Assembly (NCBI GenBank): GCA_002746535.1
Contig: NVWA01000088.1
Span: 1 to 33,074 of the forward strand
DNA from: Planctomycetota bacterium
GTDB taxonomy: Bacteria > Planctomycetota > GCA-2746535
DNA length: 33,074 nucleotides
Reading direction: 5' to 3'
Part shown: in pieces, positions 15,653 through 24,624 of the stretch
Numbering within the stretch: position 1 is the first letter of the stretch
How the letters are laid out: every line of letters begins with the position of its first letter
Notes under the pieces: generated by a model
Database searches by the model: none
Seen by the model: the letters and a program-made list of their open reading frames with translations, nothing else
What the model was told of the DNA's origin: nothing
Translations under genes and position numbers: made by a program

Positions 15653-16471
15653 TTAAATATACTGAATCGCATTAGAGTGAATTCGGAAATATTCTTGGTC
15701 TTGTTTGCTCATGGGTCCGAATTGCAATTCTAATCTTTGTGCAATTTCTTTTTCATAAATTAATGGAATAAATTTTGAATATAAAGACATATTGTTTTTA
15801 GAATTTTTCAAATTGATTTTTTTCGTGTTTATTTCCTCTTGATATATTTTCAATGGTAAATATTGTAGTGCAGCCGGGATATTTTTTACGCTGCGGCAAT
15901 GTCCAGTTTTTCCAATTTTAGAAAATCTTAATAACTTTTGATAGTATAAAGCATGTCGTGGTAATACCTGGCATATCAAGCATTGATTGCCTTTAACATG
16001 ATAAGCATATATAGCTAAATAGTTAAACAGCATGCAAAGAATTTCTTGAGTTTTCTTTTGTGTTTTATCAATGGCCAGTCTTGAAACTTCTGCTATGTAT
16101 GGATATTTACTTTCTAATTGTTTTACTTCATTCATGAATTCTGACTGTGCCGGTAAAGCAGAATATTTGTTCATTACAAGTGAGACTGTGCCGACTGGAA
16201 TATTATTTTTATCTTTAACGAGGAAAATAACTGTTTCATCATCGGCATCTTGTTGGATCGTATACTCTTGCGTCTCATTTTTTTCAATGTACCCTTTTTG
16301 CAGATACTCAAGATAAGCCAATCTAAACACTTGTTTGTAGTCCTTGCGACAGTTAGCAATTTTAATAGTATATTCTTTCGAATGGATGAAAGAGGTAGCG
16401 TTTGATTTCACTGATTCTATTGTTTTTTTAATTGCAACAGAGACACCTGATGACCTTTGATTTGTTCTCAT
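15653..16471 (-). CDS. FeeM-like N-acyl amino acid synthase (module 2)
   Basis: Divergent paralogue of the synthase at 3058-3828, 272 aa. Core motifs are kept: IAEVSRLAIDK (about 125-135, the AEVSRLA signature), VLPRHALYYQKLLRFSKIG (the equivalent of VNPRHVMFY, with Asn replaced by Leu) and the IPAALQYLPL segment. The basic, variable N-terminus and a 50-residue C-terminal extension resemble copy 1 in layout. The ATG has a strong AGGAG ribosome site. The gene diverges from the activator at 16634 with only 162 bases between; a sigma-54 promoter at 16504-16519 places its start about 20 bases from the ATG. Differences in the core suggest another amino acid or acyl specificity than copy 1, but this is inference. 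Confidence 0.82.
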   Translation of the reverse strand: MRTNQRSSGVSVAIKKTIESVKSNATSFIHSKEYTIKIANCRKDYKQVFRLAYLEYLQKGYIEKNETQEYTIQQDADDETVIFLVKDKNNIPVGTVSLVMNKYSALPAQSEFMNEVKQLESKYPYIAEVSRLAIDKTQKKTQEILCMLFNYLAIYAYHVKGNQCLICQVLPRHALYYQKLLRFSKIGKTGHCRSVKNIPAALQYLPLKIYQEEINTKKINLKNSKNNMSLYSKFIPLIYEKEIAQRLELQFGPMSKQDQEYFRIHSNAIQYI

Positions 16472-16503
16472 AATAATACTCCTGTAAGCTTTATGAATGT
16501 AAA

Positions 16504-16519
16504 AGCAAAATATAGGCCA
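16504..16519 (-). promoter_or_regulatory. Sigma-54 promoter for the module 2 synthase
   Basis: Minus-strand TGGCCT-ATATT-TTGCT with GG and GC exactly 10 bases apart. The -24 and -12 hexamers are identical to those upstream of copy 1 (4125-4140) and of the giant gene (19083-19098). The predicted start is near 16493. Confidence 0.8.
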
Positions 16520-16584
16520 TTAGCCAATATAGTTGTAACCTTTTTAAAAATAACCACTTAAGGAATTGGTTGATATTTTAATAA

Positions 16585-16596
16585 TAATTAGTATCA
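16585..16596 (+). promoter_or_regulatory. Candidate activator-binding site, TAATTAGTATCA
   Basis: Identical to the 12-mer at 4205-4216 and in the same place relative to both the sigma-54 promoter (about 65 bases upstream) and the activator start codon (37 bases). The surrounding intergenic DNA is otherwise poorly conserved, so retention suggests function. Confidence 0.5.
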
Positions 16597-16633
16597 AAAA
16601 GGTATTTAATAATTAAGAACTTATGAGGGAAGT

Positions 16634-18934
16634 ATGATAGAGCTTAAAAATGAATCTCATGCCAAGATACTCAACGGTTTCTTTTATTCGAATCACGGTC
16701 TTTTAGAAGTATTGCCTTCATGTGACTCAGAAGATCTCTATGTGCGGGGGTTCGTGGCCATCAGAGATTTCACTCAGAATAGTATCAATTTTGAAGACAC
16801 AGAAAAAATAATTACCTCCTTAATATTTAGTGATAGTGATCAAGATTATGAGATTCATTTATTTATAATCTTATTTTGGATCACCTATTTAATTGGTGCT
16901 GATAAATTTAACGCTGCAAATAAATTACTTTCCTTTGCTTCAAGTTTAATTAATAAGAAAACAAATAGTGAATTGAAAGCACTTTTCTACTTTGCTGAAG
17001 GGTTTAAAGAAAGCTATCAAGGAAATAAAATAAAAAGAGAAGAGTGTTTTGAAAAAGCGATCAATATTTGTGCGAAAAACTCCAGTTACTTTCATTGGAT
17101 ACTTTCAAGATGCAGGTTGTTTTACGCTGAATTGGGTCAATTAGTAAAATTTAAAGAAAAGTATGATGTTCATGGTCCCATCAGGAAAAGTAGTAAGAAT
17201 TACCCAAGTTATTTTGCTGAGACCGTTAATGATATTGAGACATGTAATAGAGTCATAACGAATCTAGATTTAGAGAAAATATTCAATAAATCTTCATCTA
17301 TGGATATTAGGATTTATCAAAAACATGAAAAGACCTCTTACTTGGTGCAAGGCCAGTTAGATCTGTATGAGAACGTTTATCTTGATAATGAAGATGCCTA
17401 TGCCGATTCGACTTATTTCTTAATTAAAAATAATAAAGAGAAAGCATTGGCTATTATCAGAGATGAAATCAAACGATTACCAAATTTAAATTTATCTGCG
17501 GGATTGATCTATAGGGCGCCTGTAAGAGCTGAGTTGGCCAATGGGAATCACGAAGCCGCATTTCAATTAATTCAAAAGTATAGAGCTTTGGGTGGGTGGC
17601 ATTATATGGATGATTTCTATTTAGCTAGGGTTGAGCTACTAAGAGGCAATAGAGAGGAAGCCACAGAACAATTCAATAATGCATATCATTGGTGTCGTTA
17701 TTTTAACGCTAGCCAACGATTAGATTTTGAAATTAAACTTTCTTATGAAATTAAACCTGAAGACCTTTGGTATTTATCCCAACATTTAAATGAAAAAAAT
17801 AAAGGTGCTTTACAAATTAAAGATTCAGTTTCTTACAAAAATCATAAATATGGCATTGGTCGATTAATTGGTAAGAGTCAATCAACTCTACTTTTAAAAA
17901 ACCTTATTAAGAAATATGCCCCCATGGAATCTAATATTTTAATTACAGGTGAAACAGGGGTGGGTAAAGATGTTGTTGCAAAAGTTTTGCATGAAGAGTC
18001 AAGTAGGAGAAAGGAACCATATATTGCCATTAATTGTGCATCAATTGCAGAGTCATTATTACAATCTGAATTATTTGGACATGAAGTAGGTGCCTTTACC
18101 GGTGCCGTTAGCAAGCGCAAGGGTGTTTTTGAAGCTGCCTGAGATGGCACAATTTTACTTGATGAAATTGGAGAAATATCATCTGCCACACAGGTTATTC
18201 TTTTAAGGGTTCTTGAATTGAATGAAATAAGACCGGTTGGAAACAGTAAGCCAAAAAAAATAAATTGCCGGATTTTATTTGCAACAAATGCTCCATTAGA
18301 ATATTTAGTAGATAAAGGTTTATTAAGAACAGACCTCTTTTACCGATTAAAAAAATTAGAAATAAATGTGTCTCCATTGCGAGAGAGACCAAAAGATATC
18401 ATTCCACTTGTAAATCATTATTTAACCTTAGATAGAACTGACAATCAAGTGCCTGAATTATCAACAGAATTACAAGCAGAGCTAATATCTTACAAATGGC
18501 CTGGCAATGTTAGAGAATTAATCAATGAAATTGAAAGAATGAGATTGATGAGCTCTGAAGGATTGGTCTTTGAGAAAAGTGATATTAATTTAGCTCAAAA
18601 TTCTACTGAAGAAGATGATGTTCCAACCAAAAATAGTTCTAACCCTGAAAAGACTGTTGAACAGCCTGTAGATGTCAAAACAGATGATCAAAGCAAATTT
18701 TTAAAACTTGAAAAAACAGGCAAATCTTCTATTAGAAGGTTGCAGCGCATTCGTAATTTATTTATTGAGAACCGTAACTTAACACGTGCAGAAATTACAC
18801 AGATAATGGAGGTTTCTTCTAAAACAATTGGTTCGGATTTAAATATATTATTAGCCGAGAATTTTATAGTAAAGATAAAGCCTAGCAAATCTTCTAGATC
18901 ATTTTATTTTCAGTTCAATGAAAATGTCAGTTAA
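16634..18934 (+). pseudogene. Sigma-54 activator of module 2, interrupted by an in-frame TGA
   Basis: Paralogue of the activator at 4255-6537 with the same layout: helical TPR-like N-terminus (1-400), AAA+ domain with GETGVGKD and GAFTGAVSKR, then WPGNVREL and a winged-helix C-terminus (LTRAEITQIMEVSSKTIGSD). Codon 503 is TGA (18140-18142) between FEAA and DGTILLDEIGE, just before Walker B; the aligned residue in the other activator is Gly506. The frame is otherwise open and well conserved to 18934. The N-terminal product (502 aa) would lack Walker B, so ATPase activity would be lost unless the stop is read through. GAGGGAAG precedes the ATG. Could be a recent mutation, a sequencing error or readthrough; selenocysteine is unlikely at this surface-variable position. 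Confidence 0.8.
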
Positions 18935-19082
18935 AAATTATAAACCCATATTATTTTTATCTCTGTCATACTTCCTGCATAACTCTTGAATAATTAAATG
19001 CTTTTTGATTTTTTTTATCACATAAAATTATTTTAAAACTCTAGTCACTTATTTATCAATAGTTTATGAATCTCAAGAAAGG

Positions 19083-19098
19083 TGGCCTTATGATTGCT
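19083..19098 (+). promoter_or_regulatory. Sigma-54 promoter for the giant surface protein gene
   Basis: TGGCCT-TATGA-TTGCT, with exactly 10 bases between GG and GC. The hexamers are the same as in the two synthase promoters. The predicted start near 19110 leaves a leader of about 195 bases before the ATG at 19305. Confidence 0.75.
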
Positions 19099-19129
19099 TA
19101 TTATTTCACAGAGTATTAACTCGTTTTTA

Positions 19130-19158
19130 AATTGATGATACAGAGTGTATCTTCAATT
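19130..19158 (+). other. Strong hairpin in the giant gene leader
   Basis: AATTGATGATACA-GAG-TGTATCTTCAATT: a 13-base stem with one mismatch and a 3-base loop, about 20 bases after the predicted start point. No T-tract follows. It could be an mRNA-stabilising structure or a dyad operator; its TGATAC half-site resembles the reverse complement of GTATCA in the candidate activator site. Confidence 0.55.
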
Positions 19159-19304
19159 GGATGTCTTCGCGTTAATGAATAAAAAAATGAGAAGAAGCTT
19201 TATGAAGCTGAATTTAACTTATATGTCAATTTCAAAATTTGAGATTCTATTTCGTATTTACAGATATTTTTAAAAGACTCATTATTAATCAGAAGGGTGT
19301 ATTT

Positions 19305-22300
19305 ATGAAATCAAATTTAATCATTATTGGAATCATTGCAATATTGGTAGTTATTGGGATGGGGCTTTTTCTGATGGCATATGATACTAATTTTGATGAA
19401 ATTTTACCAGTACTGGATCAGGAATCTCCTAATATAGAAATTGATCATCTAGAGAAAAGATCAAATTACAAAATTAAAAAAGATTCTACTATCATGCCTT
19501 CTAATCTAGTTTTGAAAGAAAATTCGGAACTAAGAAAAACTCTTACTAGAAAGAGACCTATTCAAAAAGAGTTTGATTTGGCGCTAAAAAAAGAAAAGAC
19601 TTCTAAGATAAAACATTCAAAAAAAAATATAAAGATAAAAAAAGAAATATATTCTAAATTTGAAATCGAACTTTTTGATGTTGACAGTAATCAACTAATT
19701 AGAAATACAAAAGGTGTAATTGGCTTTATTCGAGAAAATATAATCACCAGATCTGAAGATTTCATAACTGATAAGAATGGAAGATTTATTTGCAATATGT
19801 ACAAGCGGGGATACTTTGGCTTTTATGTGGATGTAGAGGGTTATGCTCTAAGTCGTGATATTAAACATTATATTCTGAGACCATCCGATTTTCATTTGTT
19901 TAATCTTTCTAAAGGAGGCTCTTTACACATAACCGTCACAGATCCAAAGGGTAAAAAAATAGAAAAAATTAATGCTGGAATTGCAAAAAGTTCATTTAGG
20001 GTAAGATCTAACCCTCTTCCGTATAATCATAGTTTCAATAATCAAACAGGAACACATGAGTTCTCTCAAATTACTTCTGGCCTAAATCATGTCATGATTA
20101 AATCTGAAGGTTATCAAAGTTCTAAAGCTTATAGTGTTGATATTAAACCCAATAGCATTGCAAAACTTAATATTCAATTGGCTGATAATTCTACTTTAAT
20201 TTTTTCTTTACCTGGAATATCCAAATTACCCCCTTCTATTTTAGTGGTGGCTGAGGCAAAAGAAGCAGATGGTGATTCTATTTATCGTACTCGAGAGGGT
20301 CTATTAGAATTATTTTTAAATGAAAATAACCAATATGTGTATAGGAAAATTAATGAAAATTTAAGTAAATTATATTTTATTGCTTATGGATACTTGCCTG
20401 CCACAGTTTCTATTGTCAAAGGTAAATCAGCATATGATGTGAAGTTTGAAAAGGGGATTGAGTACAAATTAGTTCTTCTAAATGAAGACAAAGAGCCAAT
20501 ACCGGGGTTGGAAGTTACTTATTATTCATATGGGAGTATCAATGCAATTTCGAATTTGAAAGGAGAAGTCTTATTATGGGGTATCACACATAAAGATAGG
20601 CTTAGCTTAGAAATTGAACCCAAAGATTATTTTGCTATCAATGGTCTTAATATCAATTTAGAAAAAAATATAGATAAATATGTAAAAGAAATCATATTGA
20701 GGAAACCTTTAAAAATTGTTGGCACGGTTAAGTATAAGGATAAGCTGATTAAAGATGCTAGCATTACCTTTAAACTTACTAGCCGGAAAAAAAGATCATA
20801 TATTCATGGTTTTCGTAAAGATGGTTCCGGACAAAAAGTTCAGACAGATGAAAAAGGTAATTTTTTAGTTAATTGGCTGATTAAAGGGACATATAAAATA
20901 ACAGCATTTCATAAAGAATATGGGCAACAAATCATTAAAGACTTTGTTGTTAGTCAAAATAATGAAAAAGTTTTCATTGACCTTTCACCTGGAAAAAATT
21001 ATAAAATTCATTTTATTCATGAAGACCTTTCACCTTATAAGCTGCAGGATGTACATATTTCAAGTAAAAATAGATCCGTTTCATACACAACAGATGAAGA
21101 TGGTTTATTGTCATTAAAGAATATGATAGATGGGCGGCATACGGCCTGGGTCCCTGATCTCAATTATAGGGTAAAGAATCGTTCCTTTTCATTTCCTGAA
21201 GCTAACAATACTACTATTACGATAAGAAAGAAAAGTACTATAAAGCTTAAAATATTCGATCAATCAGGTCCATTAAAGATGAGGGGGATCGATATTAAAA
21301 TATTTAGCTGTTCTAATAAGAATAAGCATAGAAGACAGAGTGAAATAAAAAATGTATTTAATATTATAGATGAATCTAACATAATATTATCCCCATATAT
21401 TGCTCCAAGGACCATTAGTTCGACGTTCTACATAGTAAGGGTAAAAAATTATTTACCCTTTGTTTTTGGTCCATTCGATGAAGTGTGGTCGGGTGAAAAA
21501 GAAGTTCAAGTTGTATTAAAGAACAGTGAAAAAATATCTATACATGTAATTAATAAATATACAGGACAATCAATAAAAAACGCCAACATCACTTTCTATG
21601 ATAAGAATAAATCCTTGTCGACATTCACAACAAATGTCAACGGCGAGTTGTCAGTATTCAAACCGAGCAAAGTATTTAAAATCCGGGCTACTCATCATAA
21701 TCATTCTGCTTTAGAAGTTAATATTAATGATACGACACAGAAACATATTACGATGGAGCTAAATTATGGTGGGACATTAAAAGGAAAAGTAAAACCAATT
21801 GATAATGGTACAACGGTAAATGTCTATTTGCATAAGGTTGGTCAGAATCCTTACAGAGGAATTAGTAAAGAGATTACGAAAGACGGGTTGTTCAAGTTTG
21901 AACATGTTATCCCGGGAAAATATAAGTTAAGTACAATGAACTGGAACTTATATGGAAAGAAAGAGAAAAAGACGTTTCAAAAAACCATTATTATTGAAGA
22001 GGAAAAAATAACTGAATTTAATTTAGTAGATGAGAAAAAGACCACCCTTGATATTAAAATTATAGAAAATGGCGTTTTGGTGACAAAGCACATTTCTGCA
22101 GAATTATCTAACCGAGTCGGAAAAGTCATTTATAATTTAAATATTTCAAACGGCGTTTATCATCTTAGTACAATTTATCCGGGGGAATATTTTATAAACT
22201 TAATTCATAATAAAAAAAGAATTACGAAAAAAATTATCATAAAAAACTTAATTAAGAATAAAGTTAAACTTTCTCTTTCGGATTCAATCATCAATATTAC

Positions 22301-23147
22301 TGTTAGGAATGAGGAGAATGAAATAATTCCAAAAGCTCTTGTGAATTTATATATTGGTCATCAATTTGAATCATTAGATTCTTATATTGGTCAACAGTCG
22401 GTTACTAAAAATGGTTCGATCAAACTACATTTAACGTCCAATCAATATCATTATTTAGTTATCGAAGAAGAGCTGAAATTTAATTATCTGCCATCAGTTA
22501 TAGGGCCTTTTAGATTAGATTCAAATCAAACAAAAAATATTGAAGTTGTACTAATGAATGCTAGGAATCTACCAAAATTACTCATCACAGATAAAAAAAG
22601 TCATCCCCTTGAAGATGTAGCCTTCATATCGTCTAGTGAAAAAATCCCCTTTATGCAAAGGGCAAGTTGGAAAGCTGCTGGCTTGCATCCTTTTTCAGAC
22701 AAGAATGGATATCTTCCAGAAAATGGATGGCCTCTTTCTGATTTCTACTTGAGTGTTACTAAAATGGGCTATGAAACTTTAACTGTTTTTATCCCTCAAG
22801 GATTTGATCCCGAAAAAATACTACAAATTAAATTAAAACCGGAAGCCACAATTACTTGTAAAATAAATTTAACTATATCGAGACCTATTTCAATAGGCCT
22901 TATGAATAAATCGGGGAAACTATTAAATAAGCCTATACCTATAGAAGATAGAAACATAAAAGAATTAAACTTGTATAAACTTTCAATTACAAACGGTGCT
23001 TTAACGTTTAGAAACCTTACAGCTGGAAATTATTACATAGGTTATTTCTGGAATGGCACTATTGAAGAAATTAGTCGCCAAGGACCCTTGAGGGTTTCTA
23101 CTGGTCAAGCTTTGCAGGTAGACAGTAATTTAATTTTGGCAGAATAG
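19305..23147 (+). CDS. Giant membrane-anchored protein of carboxypeptidase-regulatory/Cna-B-like repeats
   Basis: 1280 aa from the ATG at 19305, chosen for its AGAAGGG ribosome site; an upstream in-frame TTG at 19239 lacks one. An N-terminal helix (about 4-27, LIIIGIIAILVVIGMGLFLMA) anchors it with the bulk outside the cytoplasm. After a Lys-rich linker (about 60-125) come many beta-sandwich modules of about 80-100 residues, each ending in phrases such as IKGTYKITAFH, IPGKYKLSTMN, YPGEYFINLIH and TAGNYYIGYFW, with inserts such as TDEKGNFLVNW. These are hallmarks of carboxypeptidase-regulatory-like and Cna-B folds. No sigma domain is present, yet the exterior resembles that of the sigma-fused protein at 28253. 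Likely a surface sensor, adhesin or scaffold. Confidence 0.8.
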   Translation: MKSNLIIIGIIAILVVIGMGLFLMAYDTNFDEILPVLDQESPNIEIDHLEKRSNYKIKKDSTIMPSNLVLKENSELRKTLTRKRPIQKEFDLALKKEKTSKIKHSKKNIKIKKEIYSKFEIELFDVDSNQLIRNTKGVIGFIRENIITRSEDFITDKNGRFICNMYKRGYFGFYVDVEGYALSRDIKHYILRPSDFHLFNLSKGGSLHITVTDPKGKKIEKINAGIAKSSFRVRSNPLPYNHSFNNQTGTHEFSQITSGLNHVMIKSEGYQSSKAYSVDIKPNSIAKLNIQLADNSTLIFSLPGISKLPPSILVVAEAKEADGDSIYRTREGLLELFLNENNQYVYRKINENLSKLYFIAYGYLPATVSIVKGKSAYDVKFEKGIEYKLVLLNEDKEPIPGLEVTYYSYGSINAISNLKGEVLLWGITHKDRLSLEIEPKDYFAINGLNINLEKNIDKYVKEIILRKPLKIVGTVKYKDKLIKDASITFKLTSRKKRSYIHGFRKDGSGQKVQTDEKGNFLVNWLIKGTYKITAFHKEYGQQIIKDFVVSQNNEKVFIDLSPGKNYKIHFIHEDLSPYKLQDVHISSKNRSVSYTTDEDGLLSLKNMIDGRHTAWVPDLNYRVKNRSFSFPEANNTTITIRKKSTIKLKIFDQSGPLKMRGIDIKIFSCSNKNKHRRQSEIKNVFNIIDESNIILSPYIAPRTISSTFYIVRVKNYLPFVFGPFDEVWSGEKEVQVVLKNSEKISIHVINKYTGQSIKNANITFYDKNKSLSTFTTNVNGELSVFKPSKVFKIRATHHNHSALEVNINDTTQKHITMELNYGGTLKGKVKPIDNGTTVNVYLHKVGQNPYRGISKEITKDGLFKFEHVIPGKYKLSTMNWNLYGKKEKKTFQKTIIIEEEKITEFNLVDEKKTTLDIKIIENGVLVTKHISAELSNRVGKVIYNLNISNGVYHLSTIYPGEYFINLIHNKKRITKKIIIKNLIKNKVKLSLSDSIINITVRNEENEIIPKALVNLYIGHQFESLDSYIGQQSVTKNGSIKLHLTSNQYHYLVIEEELKFNYLPSVIGPFRLDSNQTKNIEVVLMNARNLPKLLITDKKSHPLEDVAFISSSEKIPFMQRASWKAAGLHPFSDKNGYLPENGWPLSDFYLSVTKMGYETLTVFIPQGFDPEKILQIKLKPEATITCKINLTISRPISIGLMNKSGKLLNKPIPIEDRNIKELNLYKLSITNGALTFRNLTAGNYYIGYFWNGTIEEISRQGPLRVSTGQALQVDSNLILAE

Positions 23148-23196
23148 GACCTCTGAAAAACTTTAAAACTATCTCGGCACAGGGATTCTTTTTTGA

Positions 23197-23254
23197 CATG
23201 GATAAACAGGATAATAGAGAAAACATTACATCTATTTTACTCTGTTTATTCATG
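23197..23254. terminator. Long inverted repeat between convergent genes
   Basis: CATGGATAAACAG (23197-23209) pairs with CTGTTTATTCATG (23242-23254) at 12 of 13 positions, and pairing resumes inside (ATAATAGA with TCTATTTT). It lies about 50 bases after the giant gene and before the convergent metallopeptidase gene end, where a bidirectional terminator is expected, but it lacks a proper T-tract. Confidence 0.4.
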
Positions 23255-23306
23255 CAATTGAAGATAACTTTATTATTTAATTATATTTGGACAAAAGTTT
23301 GAATTA

Positions 23307-23332
23307 TTAAAAGGCACTCAAATTTAAAGTGC
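23307..23332 (-). terminator. Weak terminator for the metallopeptidase gene
   Basis: On the minus strand GCACT-TTAAATTTG-AGTGC forms a 5-base stem (23314-23332) followed by CTTTTAATAA. It is about 35 bases past the stop of the gene ending at 23368. The stem is short, so confidence is limited. Confidence 0.35.
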
Positions 23333-23367
23333 TCGAGAGTTTCAAAACCCCAGCTATGAATAATTTT

Positions 23368-24624
23368 TTATTTTAATTCTTTTAAAATATTTTTGGCTTC
23401 TTTATGTTTCCAATTAGCTTTAATTGCTTTTGTAGCAAATGATTTTGCTTTGCTCTTCCAATTATTACCTTTGGTAAGATAGTAGCATTGTGCGATAGCA
23501 AAATTTATTTCTGGGTGTTGATATTTTTTGGATTGTAATTGAATTATAGTTTTCAAGTGATTAGCTTTTAAATCTCCCATTAAAATCGAAATCCAGGCCA
23601 TATAGAAATTTGCTGTTTGACTAAGTGGATGTAATTGTTTCATTTTTTTTATGGACAGTAAAGCTATTTTATAATTTTTTTTCTTCATAGCTTCAATGGC
23701 GGGAACGACATAACGATGATGGGGGATTATTATAGATTCGATATGGAGATTAATTTTCTTTTCGATATTTTCAATTGCTTTAGTTGATAAAAGACTACTT
23801 TGTTTTTTTCCTGATTTATAGCAATTGATTAATTTGTTATAAATGTTTCGGCTGGACTTGGTATATAAAAAGTAGTGGATGCTGGCCCAAGCTGAACGGT
23901 AGCAATTATTGGATTGACTAGGTTGATAAAATGATTTTTGAGACATATGAATTAGCTTGCTGAATTTGACAAACCCTTTGTTTGGGTAAATATCAGGAAT
24001 CCATAGGCCGCGTTGACTTCTATATAGACTATTTGCTAAATTGTTTTTGAGTGATCTTGTCATTTCCCAAGTTTCAAAGTTTTCTGCAGAACCTTCATCA
24101 AACCATGTCGGTATATCCCTTTTGATATAAGCATCCAATAATTGGTGCGTACCCTCGTGATAAAGTGTCGCCATCACATCTTCTTTTTTGCCTTCATTAT
24201 TAGCGAAGAGTGCTTTTTTAGAGCCAAATGAAGCAAAGGTGCCAATAGAATTTTCTTTTTCGCGAGGTTGATTGAAAAATGTGGCAATAGCGATCTCGTA
24301 GCTATCATTATTTTTTAAGATAAATAAATCCGGTGATTTTCCAATGCGAAATTTACCATTGAATAAAGAAGAGAACTTACGGAAATATTCATCCATGATG
24401 ATTCCTTTTTCAATGGCATTGGCAGGATTGACATCTGAATAAACGGTATAGGTTCCGATCTTAATTTTATGGTATTGGCCAGATCTTTTGACATATTTTT
24501 TTATAAGTTTTTGTTTTTTTTCTGGAGTAAATGAATTGTATTTTTCGTAGGTTATACTTTCAGCATAAAGAGAAGACGAAAGTAAAATGCAAAATATAAA
24601 TAAAAGGGGCAGGTAAGTTTTCAA
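23368..24624 (-). CDS. Secreted DUF1570-type gluzincin metallopeptidase with helical repeat C-terminus
   Basis: 418 aa, exported by an N-terminal signal peptide (MKTYLPLLFIFCILLSSSLYA, about 1-21). The zinc-binding HEGTH is at 156-160, and the downstream acid lies in WFDEGSAE (E177), as in the DUF1570/MA-like peptidases common in planctomycetes. Residues about 300-418 are helical and TPR-like (NYKIALLSIKKMKQLHP, NFYMAWISILMGD, SKAKSFATKAIKANWKHKEAK). The physiological substrate is unknown for the family. The gene is convergent with the giant gene and transcribed from a plausible promoter at 24717-24745. Confidence 0.8.
   Translation of the reverse strand: MKTYLPLLFIFCILLSSSLYAESITYEKYNSFTPEKKQKLIKKYVKRSGQYHKIKIGTYTVYSDVNPANAIEKGIIMDEYFRKFSSLFNGKFRIGKSPDLFILKNNDSYEIAIATFFNQPREKENSIGTFASFGSKKALFANNEGKKEDVMATLYHEGTHQLLDAYIKRDIPTWFDEGSAENFETWEMTRSLKNNLANSLYRSQRGLWIPDIYPNKGFVKFSKLIHMSQKSFYQPSQSNNCYRSAWASIHYFLYTKSSRNIYNKLINCYKSGKKQSSLLSTKAIENIEKKINLHIESIIIPHHRYVVPAIEAMKKKNYKIALLSIKKMKQLHPLSQTANFYMAWISILMGDLKANHLKTIIQLQSKKYQHPEINFAIAQCYYLTKGNNWKSKAKSFATKAIKANWKHKEAKNILKELK

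Larger units (their letters stand above)
18935..19304. other. Intergenic region with promoter and leader hairpin
   Basis: Contains the sigma-54 promoter at 19083-19098 and a strong inverted repeat at 19130-19158, both listed separately. The TAATTAGTATCA motif of the two synthase promoters was not found upstream of this promoter. No coding sequence. Confidence 0.5.

Noticed and set aside
18140..18142. Selenocysteine or programmed readthrough at the TGA in the module 2 activator
   Set aside because: The site is a variable residue between GAFTGA and Walker B with no catalytic role, and no convincing hairpin follows; mutation or sequencing error is simpler.
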